From a virus: DNA of 43,587 bases. The stretch spans positions 1 through 43,587 of the IMG/VR virus record IMGVR_UViG_3300008120_000093; one strand, given 5' to 3'. The translations under genes and the position numbers were made by a program. This document shows positions 10,449-18,396 of this stretch, piece by piece. Below the pieces are notes generated by a model, which was given only the letters and a program-made list of their open reading frames with translations, was not told the DNA's origin and made no database searches. How positions within the stretch are numbered: position 1 is the first letter of the stretch; each line of letters opens with the position of its first letter.

Positions 10449-13400
10449 TCAAAGAGGCATATTGAATCCTTTGGTTGTGTATGGATATAGTGAGAAACTA
10501 TTATCAAAGTTTATTCTATTGTTAGTATCATCATAAGTGACGCTAATACCCGTCTGAATTCCAGTATTGATTGCTGCACCAATGGCATCTTGAACTCTCT
10601 CTTCATTAAAGTAAAGATTTGTTTCTCCCTCATTTAAGAAGTCTGTACTAGTTAAGACTTCAGCAACAACTGCTGCTGGTGCAATCCAATCAAGAACTCC
10701 AGAACCAATGGTTCTCAACACACTGCTTGCAGTTCCAACAGTAGAAGGAAGCGTTAATGTATAGTTTGTATTTAATGTGGGAACTTGAAGTCCAATGAAG
10801 TTACTTCTATCGGACTCATAAATTCTAATACTGCCACCAGCAACTACAATATTTCCAGTAACATCTAAAGCTCCATTTGGAGTTGTTGTATGTATACCAA
10901 CATTTCCACTGAAATCAACAACAAAAGGTGTTGGATCATCAACACTTCCAGCATCAATTCTTAGAATATTTCCAGTAAGACTTGTGGATCTAATACGAAC
11001 TGCTCCACCAGAAGTAGAGAAGATATCAAATTTTGTAGATGGTATTGATGAATTAATTCCTATTGCGTTTCCGACGAAAACATTAGTTCCATCAAAACTT
11101 AATGCACTTGACCCTCTAAAGAATCCACCATCATTATACTGTATAGAATTTACTGGTGCTCCTGGGAATCCAGTTCCCCCACCTGTAGCATCAAATGTTA
11201 TGCTAGCAATTCCTGCATTTTGAACTGCACGAATACTGACACCATACCCAACAAAGTTAAGTTCAGTAGCAACTCCAACAAAAGTTTTTGTAAGACCCAA
11301 TCCTGTAGAGACACCAACACGAAGAGGACTCGCATCAAAGGTTAATGTGGTAATTCCACTGATACTATCATGCTGAGTTGTAATAGTTGCTCCAATACCA
11401 GACCTTAAGTTAAGTAAGGTTGAGAATCCAACATAAGAACCAGAAGAGGAAATACCTACACCAAATCTTCCAATATATCCAAACTTCTCCCATCTATTGT
11501 TAGAAGTATAAACCCATCCAATATAATCATTTATTGCCGGAAGTGCATTATACGTTACGTCACCTGGGTTTGCAGATTCTGTTGGAGTGGAAATACCTAC
11601 GGTATATTTTCTAGGTATACTCTGGTCTCCCTGTAAGAGTAAAGAATTGGCTTCAATTCCCTTTGTAGAAAGTGATGAAATTTTGTTATTAAAGATAACA
11701 GGACCATCAAATTTAGAAATGATAGTATTATCATCTCCACCATCAACACGAATAGAACGCTTAACAGATACCTCAAGAGGACTTAATACATTAAATCCAC
11801 CATTTACTCCAGAAGTAAAGTCCTCACCAACAGTTGTCTGTATTGGACTATCGATATATTCTTCTTGTCCTGTTGTTGGGTTTACTTTCTTATTGTTAGT
11901 ATAAAAAGTACCATCGGCATTCATTGCAGAGAATACAACAACACCACCATCTTTTCTAGTTGCTTGTGCTAAAGATTCTTCACTAGCACTAAGAGTTCTA
12001 TTTTGCTTATCAGGTAAAGCAGTTGAGTAATTACCTGCACCATATCCAACATATTCAAAAGTATGTGCTGAAGCCCTAATTAAAGAGTTTCTACGAAATT
12101 CAATTGGTTGAGGATTAACTCTTCTTACAACAGAACCATTAACGTGAGTGCTCTTATTTGTACCAAGAACTCCACGGAACACAGTAATTGGATTACCTGT
12201 TACTGTGCTTCTAATTCTCATAATTTCATCATCAATCTGCAGATAATCTCCAATTTGGAAATTATAATCCGTAACATTAGAAATACTGATAGTTGTAGCA
12301 ACTTCACTTGTAATTGCTGCAGAAAGAGTAGTTGTAATGCCAGCATAAGGAACTACAAGTCTACCGCCAAGATTTTCATTGTCTTTATTGACACTTCCAC
12401 CACCTGCAGCAAATCCTGGTCTATATGCAAAAATAGTACCAGAAGTTGCTGGTGCTGAAGTACTAATACCAAAATTAGCAACAAAAGTAGAAAGTCCTAC
12501 AACTTGCTTGACAACAAACTGTCCGTTATAGAAAGATTGTGATGCTCCACCAATAGCAATTGGACTATTTACATTTAATCCGTGAGCCAAAGTTGTTGTT
12601 ACGGTTCCCAAACCAGTAACTGGATTATATGATATTGAATCCACGTTAAGTGTCTTGCCTGTCAACACCACATTAGAATTTGCTGCAATTGTTACACCAA
12701 CACCAGTTGTAGATATATTACTAATAGTTGATGCTGAAGATACGATTATCTCCTTTGATGCTCCAGTAGATATTCCTACAATTCTATACAAAGAATTATA
12801 GTTTTCATAAGTATTATCAATAATTCCAAAAAGATTTAAGGTATCTCCAATATTGCTATTAATTTTGCTTACAGTTAATCGCGCAGGAGAGAATCCAGCA
12901 GTGGTTGCAAGACCAACAACAGTCATTGTGTTGCCAATACCATAAGCACTACCACCATCCATGATGGCAATATTAGAAATAGTTCCAGCAGCACTTACTG
13001 TAACTCTTGCTGTTGCATTTTTTCCACATGTAGAATCCCCATATCCAACCAATTTACAGTTATAGTAGGTTTCAACGTTTCCACTACCAGAACCATAGTT
13101 ATTACCACTCTCAACAATACTTACGCTTGTAACTTGATTTAGACCATGATCTATTTTTGTATATAAAGTATGTGCTGTTCCTACTGAAGACGAAACAATA
13201 TCAGTAATAGCGATTCCAACTTTTAAATCTGTTAATTTTTTCTGTAAAGTTTCTTTAGTGATACTATTTTGAGGATCATCTACAACAACTTGACCCAATG
13301 GAGATGGTAAAGCAAATGAAGTGGATGCCTTAGGATCCGATAATGGATTATCTCTATTACTTTGAGGATAAAGGTTTTTAAGTGGTTGTAAATATCTCTC

Positions 13401-16310
13401 TCCAGTAAATGGAGCTAGTGTTGGAGAATTTGACGCATTGGCAACCAATAGATAGTAAATTCCATCTCTTTCGCCAGCAACATACTTCTGTACTTCCTCA
13501 CTCTTGTAAACTACGTAAGTATTCTTAAATTCTTTTTTCTTAAAATATGGAGAAGATGTACTCCTTAATGATGTATTATTTGCAAATGTTCCAGGATTAT
13601 TTTTTAGAGCTACTGAAAACTCCTTGGTGCTACTAATACCAGCAACAACGAATGTTCCATTAAATGCTGTATTAGCAATTCCACTGGTGTTATTTGTACT
13701 CTTTATATTTAAGATTTCAACTTTGGAACCTACTTCTAAGTTATGGGGAAGTTCTGTTACAATTTTTGCAGTTTCTGCAGTCCAGGTTGCATTTGCAATT
13801 AGTTTTTGATTTCTTAATTGTGTAGAGTTTGCAAGTGTTGCGCCAGAAGGATTGAATTGATATGCAACTTCAGTGCTTGTTGGTGCAATTGAAGTATTTG
13901 ATTCTTGAATGACGTATCCATCTAGAGGAGCACTTGCGGTTACTGGAGAATCTGCTGGTATTACATAGCGAATTCTATAAACAGTATCAAAGACATTTCT
14001 AGTATCTTGTTTTCTCTTGATATAAGTTCTTGGCGTTGCCGAACCAAGTACAACTGTTCCAAGTCCAACAACTGCCGAATATATTGTATTTTCAGTTGAT
14101 GCTGAAGATACATTTACATACCAATTACTATTTGAAGAATCATATTGAATTGGATGTCCTATGTCTCCTGGTTTCTTATCAGAAACTCTACTAATAATAT
14201 TTAAAATTCCACCTCTATTATTAATTTCGATAGGAGTCAGACTAACAGTATCATTCAAAGTTTTAGCTAGTTTGATAGCATTAGATGCCACTCCAGAAGT
14301 AATTGCATAATAAACCTGATTTGACTCTATGCCATCTGGAAGATGTCCGTTGTTTGATAATACCCTAACTGTCTCCCCATTTATAAATGCGTGTGGAGTA
14401 GTAAAAGTAATAGTGTTTGATGCAATACTACTAACTCCTACAGAATCTTTACCAACAAGATACTTTTTCTCAGATGAGTTATTTGCCCCACCAGGCATTA
14501 CAATCTTTGCGAAATATTCAGTAGATATTCCACTTCTTACAATTGAAACATTCAATAATCCATTTACTCTTGCACCTACGCGATAACCTTCAATCACACC
14601 TTCAGGCAAAGCGGATTGATTTGCCTGACCGTAAAGATACAATCTACCAGTATTTGCAGCACTTACAGTTTTGCTGACATCAATGGCAAGATAGTCAACA
14701 TTTACTTCTTCGGATTCTATTACTTTGGGTGGTATTATGTGAGTAATATAACCAACATCATCTTTTGCAAATGCATTTGACTTGAATCCTTTTGATACAA
14801 GTCCCTTTGTTCCAAAAGTACAGTTGGAGTTACTAACAGACTGATCTCCACCACTTTCCGATACAAATTGTTCGTAATATCCAATTGAGAAAACAGATAC
14901 TAATTGGAGATATGCATCATTTATACATTTTACATGATAGTTTGCATAATCTGGTTTAAATACTGCCAGACTATCTGAAGAAATATTTTCATTTCCTGAG
15001 ACACTATTATCCTCATATATTCCTAAAGTTTGATTATACTTTACAAAAGCTTTACTATCTTTTTGTAATCCAACTCCAGTAAATAATGCAACAACCATAC
15101 TCTTAAATCCAGATGCTTTGCTTCCATCTGCAAGCAAACTACACATTCCAAAAACGGATCTAATCGTAATATTAAGAATATATGGAGAAGCTGAAGTAAC
15201 TGTATCAACAACAATACCCAATGATGCAGATCCAGTACCAGGAAGAATAGTTGTCGGTGAGTTTTGAACTTTATATTCAATTTGGGTTGAAGTATTAACT
15301 TTACTTACAACATATTGTCCGTTATACCCTGCAGCGTCAACTCCAGAGATTTTAATTGGAGTATCTACTTCCAACCCAGGAATTGATTCTTGAAGATCTA
15401 CTGTAATTGTTGTGCTTGTGATTACACCATCTCCAGCACGAATGCTAGAAATTCCAACATCAACACCGCGAGAACCAACAATACGGTATTCATCTACTTT
15501 TGGTTGAATATCAATTGATGTTGATGGGTAATCTGGTTGAACGTCACGTCCAGAAGATTGACCGTAAGCAAGACCAACCTTCTCATAATACATTTGAAGA
15601 TCAGTTCTATCCGTATAATGAGTTAAAAATGCGTCATCAATTTTAACCGGATTTACACCATCAGCATATTCAAATACTGTAAGTTTATGGTGAGAGAAAT
15701 TAGGTAAGAAACTATTGGTAGTATAATCCTTATATGAAAATGCATTTGGATCTGCATCCAAAACAGTAAACTGCCAAAGGTAACATGCACCAGTTACTCT
15801 AAAAATAGCAGATCTATCAATATTTGCATTTTCTGGGTCTGGAACATATAAAGGACGAATTCTAGTCTTTCTTAAATCAAGACCAACAATCGAAGTTCCT
15901 CTAGGAACAATAACTCCACCATGAACTGAGTTCATTTTGTAGAGTTGATTTTCAGGTGAAGTTAAATCAAAATTGGAATTCAAATCTAAAGGTGGAAAAT
16001 CATTAGATGTGGATCCATTACGAAGAATATAATTATTACTGCCACTTGGTATCCATCCAGGTCTATTATCTACTAGGTGATCTCCTGGATATAGAAGAAT
16101 AGTTGTCTTACCAAACCTATCATTATCCAAACCTGCCTGATATGAAAATCTCGATACTTCAATTAAGGCACGTTGAAGAGTTTTAAATGGTCTAGTTAAA
16201 CTATTTCCTTGATTTTCAATACTATCGGTTGAGTCAATACTATTTGGATCAACATATATAATCGTTCCGCGTACTGATTTCAGAAAATTATCGAGACGTG
16301 AAAGACCCAT
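10449..16310 (-). CDS. giant virion structural/fibre protein, 1953 aa
   Basis: The N-terminus (MGLSRLDNFLKSVRGTIIYV, then DPNSIDSTDSIENQG and RPFKTLQRALIE) is one I recall as typical of very large cyanomyovirus structural proteins. It resembles the start of pectate-lyase-like beta-helix domains. The middle contains ESGNNYGSGSG and GGSAYGIGNTMTV motifs, also seen in the 573-residue protein at 19826-21547. The last ~350 residues are fibre repeats (VGIHTTTPNGALDVTGN) ending with LYFNEERVQDAIGAAI, a motif common near the tips of phage fibres. It is probably a tail-fibre or baseplate-attached structure. A GATAAATA late box lies 31 nt upstream, after a terminator, so it heads its own late transcript. 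Confidence 0.8.
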   Translation of the reverse strand: MGLSRLDNFLKSVRGTIIYVDPNSIDSTDSIENQGNSLTRPFKTLQRALIEVSRFSYQAGLDNDRFGKTTILLYPGDHLVDNRPGWIPSGSNNYILRNGSTSNDFPPLDLNSNFDLTSPENQLYKMNSVHGGVIVPRGTSIVGLDLRKTRIRPLYVPDPENANIDRSAIFRVTGACYLWQFTVLDADPNAFSYKDYTTNSFLPNFSHHKLTVFEYADGVNPVKIDDAFLTHYTDRTDLQMYYEKVGLAYGQSSGRDVQPDYPSTSIDIQPKVDEYRIVGSRGVDVGISSIRAGDGVITSTTITVDLQESIPGLEVDTPIKISGVDAAGYNGQYVVSKVNTSTQIEYKVQNSPTTILPGTGSASLGIVVDTVTSASPYILNITIRSVFGMCSLLADGSKASGFKSMVVALFTGVGLQKDSKAFVKYNQTLGIYEDNSVSGNENISSDSLAVFKPDYANYHVKCINDAYLQLVSVFSIGYYEQFVSESGGDQSVSNSNCTFGTKGLVSKGFKSNAFAKDDVGYITHIIPPKVIESEEVNVDYLAIDVSKTVSAANTGRLYLYGQANQSALPEGVIEGYRVGARVNGLLNVSIVRSGISTEYFAKIVMPGGANNSSEKKYLVGKDSVGVSSIASNTITFTTPHAFINGETVRVLSNNGHLPDGIESNQVYYAITSGVASNAIKLAKTLNDTVSLTPIEINNRGGILNIISRVSDKKPGDIGHPIQYDSSNSNWYVNVSSASTENTIYSAVVGLGTVVLGSATPRTYIKRKQDTRNVFDTVYRIRYVIPADSPVTASAPLDGYVIQESNTSIAPTSTEVAYQFNPSGATLANSTQLRNQKLIANATWTAETAKIVTELPHNLEVGSKVEILNIKSTNNTSGIANTAFNGTFVVAGISSTKEFSVALKNNPGTFANNTSLRSTSSPYFKKKEFKNTYVVYKSEEVQKYVAGERDGIYYLLVANASNSPTLAPFTGERYLQPLKNLYPQSNRDNPLSDPKASTSFALPSPLGQVVVDDPQNSITKETLQKKLTDLKVGIAITDIVSSSVGTAHTLYTKIDHGLNQVTSVSIVESGNNYGSGSGNVETYYNCKLVGYGDSTCGKNATARVTVSAAGTISNIAIMDGGSAYGIGNTMTVVGLATTAGFSPARLTVSKINSNIGDTLNLFGIIDNTYENYNSLYRIVGISTGASKEIIVSSASTISNISTTGVGVTIAANSNVVLTGKTLNVDSISYNPVTGLGTVTTTLAHGLNVNSPIAIGGASQSFYNGQFVVKQVVGLSTFVANFGISTSAPATSGTIFAYRPGFAAGGGSVNKDNENLGGRLVVPYAGITTTLSAAITSEVATTISISNVTDYNFQIGDYLQIDDEIMRIRSTVTGNPITVFRGVLGTNKSTHVNGSVVRRVNPQPIEFRRNSLIRASAHTFEYVGYGAGNYSTALPDKQNRTLSASEESLAQATRKDGGVVVFSAMNADGTFYTNNKKVNPTTGQEEYIDSPIQTTVGEDFTSGVNGGFNVLSPLEVSVKRSIRVDGGDDNTIISKFDGPVIFNNKISSLSTKGIEANSLLLQGDQSIPRKYTVGISTPTESANPGDVTYNALPAINDYIGWVYTSNNRWEKFGYIGRFGVGISSSGSYVGFSTLLNLRSGIGATITTQHDSISGITTLTFDASPLRVGVSTGLGLTKTFVGVATELNFVGYGVSIRAVQNAGIASITFDATGGGTGFPGAPVNSIQYNDGGFFRGSSALSFDGTNVFVGNAIGINSSIPSTKFDIFSTSGGAVRIRSTSLTGNILRIDAGSVDDPTPFVVDFSGNVGIHTTTPNGALDVTGNIVVAGGSIRIYESDRSNFIGLQVPTLNTNYTLTLPSTVGTASSVLRTIGSGVLDWIAPAAVVAEVLTSTDFLNEGETNLYFNEERVQDAIGAAINTGIQTGISVTYDDTNNRINFDNSFSLYPYTTKGFNMPL

Positions 16311-16340
16311 CTTATTAATGCTTATAGTTCCGTTATGGAT

Positions 16341-16348
16341 TATTTATC
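16341..16348 (-). promoter_or_regulatory. T4-type late promoter GATAAATA
   Basis: GATAAATA on the minus strand, 31 nt before the ATG of the 1953-residue structural gene and just past the terminator at 16356-16377. It fits the NATAAATA consensus of cyanomyovirus late promoters. Confidence 0.7.
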
Positions 16349-16355
16349 ATACAAC

Positions 16356-16377
16356 AAAACCTCCAGAAGGAGGTTTT
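16356..16377 (-). terminator. rho-independent terminator after Mom-like gene
   Basis: A perfect 9-bp stem (AAAACCTCC / GGAGGTTTT) with a 4-nt loop; on the minus strand it is followed by TTTTGTTGT. It lies 43 nt past the stop of the gene at 16420-17037 and before the next late promoter, insulating the two units. Confidence 0.8.
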
Positions 16378-16419
16378 GAAGTCACACTTTTTGGGTCACT
16401 GTAACGATTCAGTATCGTC

Positions 16420-17037
16420 TTAGTTATTATACCACGACTGTTCTTTCCATGTCAACCTTTCTTTGAGTTTCTTGTCAAAAACCATAAGATACCGATGTTT
16501 ACGACTCCTACTACGCCACTCACCATCAGCACCCTTGACGCTACCCCTAGAATGTTTTGTTCCGTCAGCATAATAAAAGTCTTTTTTGGGATCTGTTAGA
16601 CCGTAGTAAGTAAAATTACAAGCTCTGTATATAGTTCCAATGTGGTGATTAGCATCAGCGTAACTAAGAATAGCACGAACGCGGGCATCTTTCCTAAACC
16701 TCTTGATACAACGACTGACAAACCATGATGTAATATTATATTCTTCTTTTTGAACTTCTGGGTCTATACACAAACGAGAAAGTTCAAATAAACCTTCTTG
16801 TGCGTTTCTTTCTAGACCAAATGCACCTACGGCAATTTCTGGAACTGGGAGACCAGTAAAAATACAAACACCAACAGACCCGCCAATATTAAGGACATCT
16901 GTGAATGATTTGCGGTAAAGAGAGTAATTATATCCACTTTTGAAATCTTTTGATTCGTCTTTTAGATAATGATAGGTATAAAGAAGTTCTTTTATTTCTT
17001 CTTTGCCTACCCTATCTATATAAAAGTCAGATTTCAT
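16420..17037 (-). CDS. Mom-like GNAT-fold DNA-modification protein
   Basis: 205 residues. The core FELSRLCIDP, then SWFVSRCIKRFRKD, then ILSYADANHHIGTIYRACNF with YYGLTDP matches my recollection of the phage Mu Mom family, a GNAT-like fold that turns adenine into N6-carbamoylmethyladenine to evade restriction. The length is close to that of Mom. The basic C-terminus (KHSRGSVKGADGEWRSRSRK) could contact DNA. No metal-binding cysteine cluster is obvious. It is the first large gene after the tRNA region and is closed by a strong terminator. I infer protection of phage DNA from host or competitor nucleases; a different acyltransferase activity is the main alternative. Confidence 0.65.
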   Translation of the reverse strand: MKSDFYIDRVGKEEIKELLYTYHYLKDESKDFKSGYNYSLYRKSFTDVLNIGGSVGVCIFTGLPVPEIAVGAFGLERNAQEGLFELSRLCIDPEVQKEEYNITSWFVSRCIKRFRKDARVRAILSYADANHHIGTIYRACNFTYYGLTDPKKDFYYADGTKHSRGSVKGADGEWRSRSRKHRYLMVFDKKLKERLTWKEQSWYNN

Positions 17038-17047
17038 TTAGGTATTT

Positions 17048-17221
17048 TTACTCACTTTGTTTGCATTCTAACATATATTCAACAGTGTTTGCAACATCAT
17101 TCATTGCATCACGCAGATGAGGTTGCTGGCCAGATTCTTGCTTAAGAATAGGTCGTGAATCATCAGTCAGCGTCCAACGCCACTGTTTCATTTCATTACA
17201 ATACCAAAGATTAACTTTCAT
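17048..17221 (-). CDS. conserved small protein, 57 aa
   Basis: The translation MKVNLWYCNEMKQWRWTLTD continues to a helical C-terminus with AMNDVANTVEYMLECKQ, giving 57 residues. The frame is open further upstream, but the longer version overlaps almost all of another credible gene (17211-17369), and its extra residues look unlike a protein. I therefore start at the internal ATG, which overlaps the upstream stop by 11 nt. The first half is aromatic-rich beta, the second half an amphipathic helix. The function is unknown. Its position between tiny genes and the Mom-like gene suggests an accessory, probably early, protein. Confidence 0.65.
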   Translation of the reverse strand: MKVNLWYCNEMKQWRWTLTDDSRPILKQESGQQPHLRDAMNDVANTVEYMLECKQSE

Positions 17222-17369
17222 GTTTGAAGTGCTCCAGTTGGACCCAGTTAAGGAGTGTTTGGAATGCACTGATAGAGGCAGGAGTGCAGTTATCTTCCTT
17301 AAGTTTCTGAACATAATATTCAAGTGCTTCAATGACCATCTCGCGGTCAGTTTGTGAAATAAGTGACAT
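17211..17369 (-). CDS. small helical protein, 52 aa
   Basis: An open frame below the usual length cut-off: MSLISQTDREMVIEALEYYV then QKLKEDNCTPASISAFQTLL and a short tail, 52 residues. It is a predicted two- or three-helix protein with strong heptad-like hydrophobic spacing. It begins 22 nt downstream of the tRNA-Thr gene and overlaps the next gene by 11 nt, consistent with coupled translation. There is no clear Shine-Dalgarno sequence before the ATG; an internal ATG at residue 11 is the alternative start. The function is unknown. Confidence 0.6.
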   Translation of the reverse strand: MSLISQTDREMVIEALEYYVQKLKEDNCTPASISAFQTLLNWVQLEHFKHES

Positions 17370-17390
17370 TTTTGGAGTTTTATGAACTCA

Positions 17391-17462
17391 AGCCCCCGAC
17401 CGGATTTGAACCAGCGACCAACGGTTTACAAAACCGTTGCTCTACCACTGAGCTACAAGGGC
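17391..17462 (-). tRNA. tRNA-Thr (anticodon UGU)
   Basis: A 72-nt cloverleaf on the minus strand. The acceptor arm GCCCTTG pairs with CGGGGGC (two G-U pairs). The D arm has AGCTCAGTGGTAGAGC. The anticodon stem is ACGGT/ACCGT with loop TTTGTAA, giving anticodon UGU (reads ACA). The T arm carries GGTTCAAATCC. CCA is not encoded. Phage tRNAs of this type are thought to help translate AT-rich phage codons in the host. Confidence 0.93.
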
Positions 17463-17463
17463 A

Positions 17464-17733
17464 TTAATCGGCAGGTAACATTTCTGGATTTTCCAGTTCC
17501 AACTCATATAAGAGAGGATGACATTCTTCAAGCATTAAGTAGTATGATGCTTGATAAAGGTCTTCTGGTTCAAATCTTCTTTCGTTATCTGCCAATTCGA
17601 TTAATTCCAAATCGAATATTGATTCGTCTGGAAGATCATCAAAAGTAAAAGGAATTTGATTTATGAAATACATTAGAACTATTTGAGTTCCGCGATTATA
17701 CCAAACGTATCTGGCATCTATTCTGTATTTCAT
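17464..17733 (-). CDS. conserved acidic hypothetical protein, 89 aa
   Basis: 89 residues (MKYRIDARYVWYNRGTQIVL), mixed beta and alpha, with a strongly acidic C-terminal half (FDDLPDESIFDLELIELADN and LYELELENPEMLPAD). The stop lies 1 nt from the 5' end of tRNA-Thr, so gene and tRNA are probably on one transcript and separated by tRNA processing. A CTAAATA box 24 nt upstream may drive it. No family is recognised. The acidity and small size resemble phage DNA mimics or inhibitors, but nothing specific supports that. Confidence 0.65.
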   Translation of the reverse strand: MKYRIDARYVWYNRGTQIVLMYFINQIPFTFDDLPDESIFDLELIELADNERRFEPEDLYQASYYLMLEECHPLLYELELENPEMLPAD

Positions 17734-17756
17734 AGAATAGTCTTTTTACTTTTGTT

Positions 17757-17763
17757 TATTTAG
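17757..17763 (-). promoter_or_regulatory. candidate CTAAATA late promoter box
   Basis: CTAAATA on the minus strand, 24 nt before the ATG at 17733 and between the two tRNA genes. It has the same variant and spacing as the box before the TPR gene. Confidence 0.4.
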
Positions 17764-17776
17764 AGGAAGAACCTCA

Positions 17777-17859
17777 TAGGAACGGTCGGACTTGAACCGA
17801 CAAGGGCGCTGCCCGCGACATTTTAAGTGTCGTGTGTTTACCAATTTCACCACGCTCCC
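17777..17859 (-). tRNA. tRNA-Leu (anticodon UAA)
   Basis: An 83-nt type II tRNA on the minus strand. The acceptor arm GGGAGCG pairs with CGTTCCT (G-U pairs allowed), with discriminator A as expected for leucine. The anticodon stem CGACA/TGTCG encloses loop CTTAAAA, anticodon UAA (reads UUA). The long variable arm contains CGGGC-AGC-GCCCT, and the T arm has GGTTCAAGTCC. CCA is not encoded. Confidence 0.93.
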
Positions 17860-17867
17860 AAAAAAAC

Positions 17868-18071
17868 TTACGCTTTGTAAGTACTAGGATTATACTTGAT
17901 ATACTCCCAGAATGTCAACTTCATTTCTTTTTGTGACATTCCACAGTGTTTTGCTGCTTTGGGAAGATTCCACTTTGCAGAGAAAAGTGCCTCATTTGCT
18001 TCTTTTACATTCTCTGGAGTAGTTTTGACAGATTCCTCTTTAAGGTCTTTGTATGAGATTTTGTAAGGCAT
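17868..18071 (-). CDS. small helix-turn-helix-like protein, 67 aa
   Basis: 67 residues from the ATG at 18071 (MPYKISYKDLKEESVKTTPE). The frame is open nine codons further up, but this ATG has a more protein-like start. The C-terminal half, ALFSAKWNLPKAAKHCGMSQ followed by KEMKLTFWEYIKYNP, has the length and hydrophobic pattern of a helix-turn-helix: helix, sharp turn near CGMSQ, recognition-like helix. A small DNA-binding regulator is therefore possible. It ends 8 nt before tRNA-Leu. I recognise no named family, and DNA binding is untested inference. Confidence 0.65.
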   Translation of the reverse strand: MPYKISYKDLKEESVKTTPENVKEANEALFSAKWNLPKAAKHCGMSQKEMKLTFWEYIKYNPSTYKA

Positions 18072-18122
18072 ACTTTTCAAAAAAGTAATAGGGGGCAATT
18101 TTTACCGGGAATTTTTTTGGAC

Positions 18123-18150
18123 CTAAAATGGAATTAAAGGTCCATTTTAG
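18123..18150. repeat. 10-bp inverted repeat, hairpin
   Basis: CTAAAATGGA and TCCATTTTAG form a perfect 10-bp stem with an 8-nt loop, 3 nt past the stop of the gene at 18153-18335. There is no T-run on either side in the sense needed for a classical terminator. It may be a weak terminator or an mRNA-stabilising hairpin. Confidence 0.6.
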
Positions 18151-18152
18151 TT

Positions 18153-18335
18153 TCAGAGAGGACTTGCGTATGAGAGTGTCTCTTCATCCACTGTAGCACG
18201 AACGAACTCTAGCACATTCATAAACTCATCTACGGTATCACAGGTCACTTGCTTCTCTGACCCTTCGCTAGAGTACAGATACACTGTACGCTTGATGGGG
18301 TCCACAACGCAGCGTGAGAGGTACTCGTCTTGCAT
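18153..18335 (-). CDS. small acidic conserved protein, 60 aa
   Basis: 60 residues (MQDEYLSRCVVDPIKRTVYL), predicted three beta strands followed by a helix (VDEFMNVLEFVRATVDEETL). It is preceded by a strong sigma70-type promoter (TTGACG, 17 nt, TATGAT at 18361-18389) about 26 nt upstream. This suggests early expression, unlike the late structural genes to its right. The base composition here is visibly less AT-rich than in the flanking genes. The function is unknown; early, tiny and promoter-proximal genes in phages often act on host processes, but nothing in the sequence identifies a target. Confidence 0.7.
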   Translation of the reverse strand: MQDEYLSRCVVDPIKRTVYLYSSEGSEKQVTCDTVDEFMNVLEFVRATVDEETLSYASPL

Positions 18336-18360
18336 TCGGTCGTCCGTTGATTACCCATGT

Positions 18361-18389
18361 ATCATAGCACGGTGGGGGGTTCGCGTCAA
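18361..18389 (-). promoter_or_regulatory. sigma70-type promoter TTGACG-N17-TATGAT
   Basis: On the minus strand, the -35 TTGACG (18384-18389) and -10 TATGAT (18361-18366) are separated by exactly 17 nt. It drives the gene at 18153-18335 and probably the HTH-like gene and tRNAs beyond. It is framed by an inverted repeat GATTACCC (18349-18356) / GGGTAATC (18402-18409). The -35 lies in the loop of a GGGGG/CCCCC hairpin just after the stop of the 282-residue gene. Confidence 0.75.
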
Positions 18390-18396
18390 GAGCCCC

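Noticed and set aside
17048-17332. Extended 94-residue version of the 57-residue gene
   Set aside because: The N-terminal extension overlaps most of the credible 52-residue gene at 17211-17369 and is not protein-like; the internal ATG is preferred.
17391-17859. tRNA genes as a phage attachment site
   Set aside because: No integrase or flanking direct repeat is visible and T4-like cyanophages are lytic; the tRNAs are complete genes, not att fragments.
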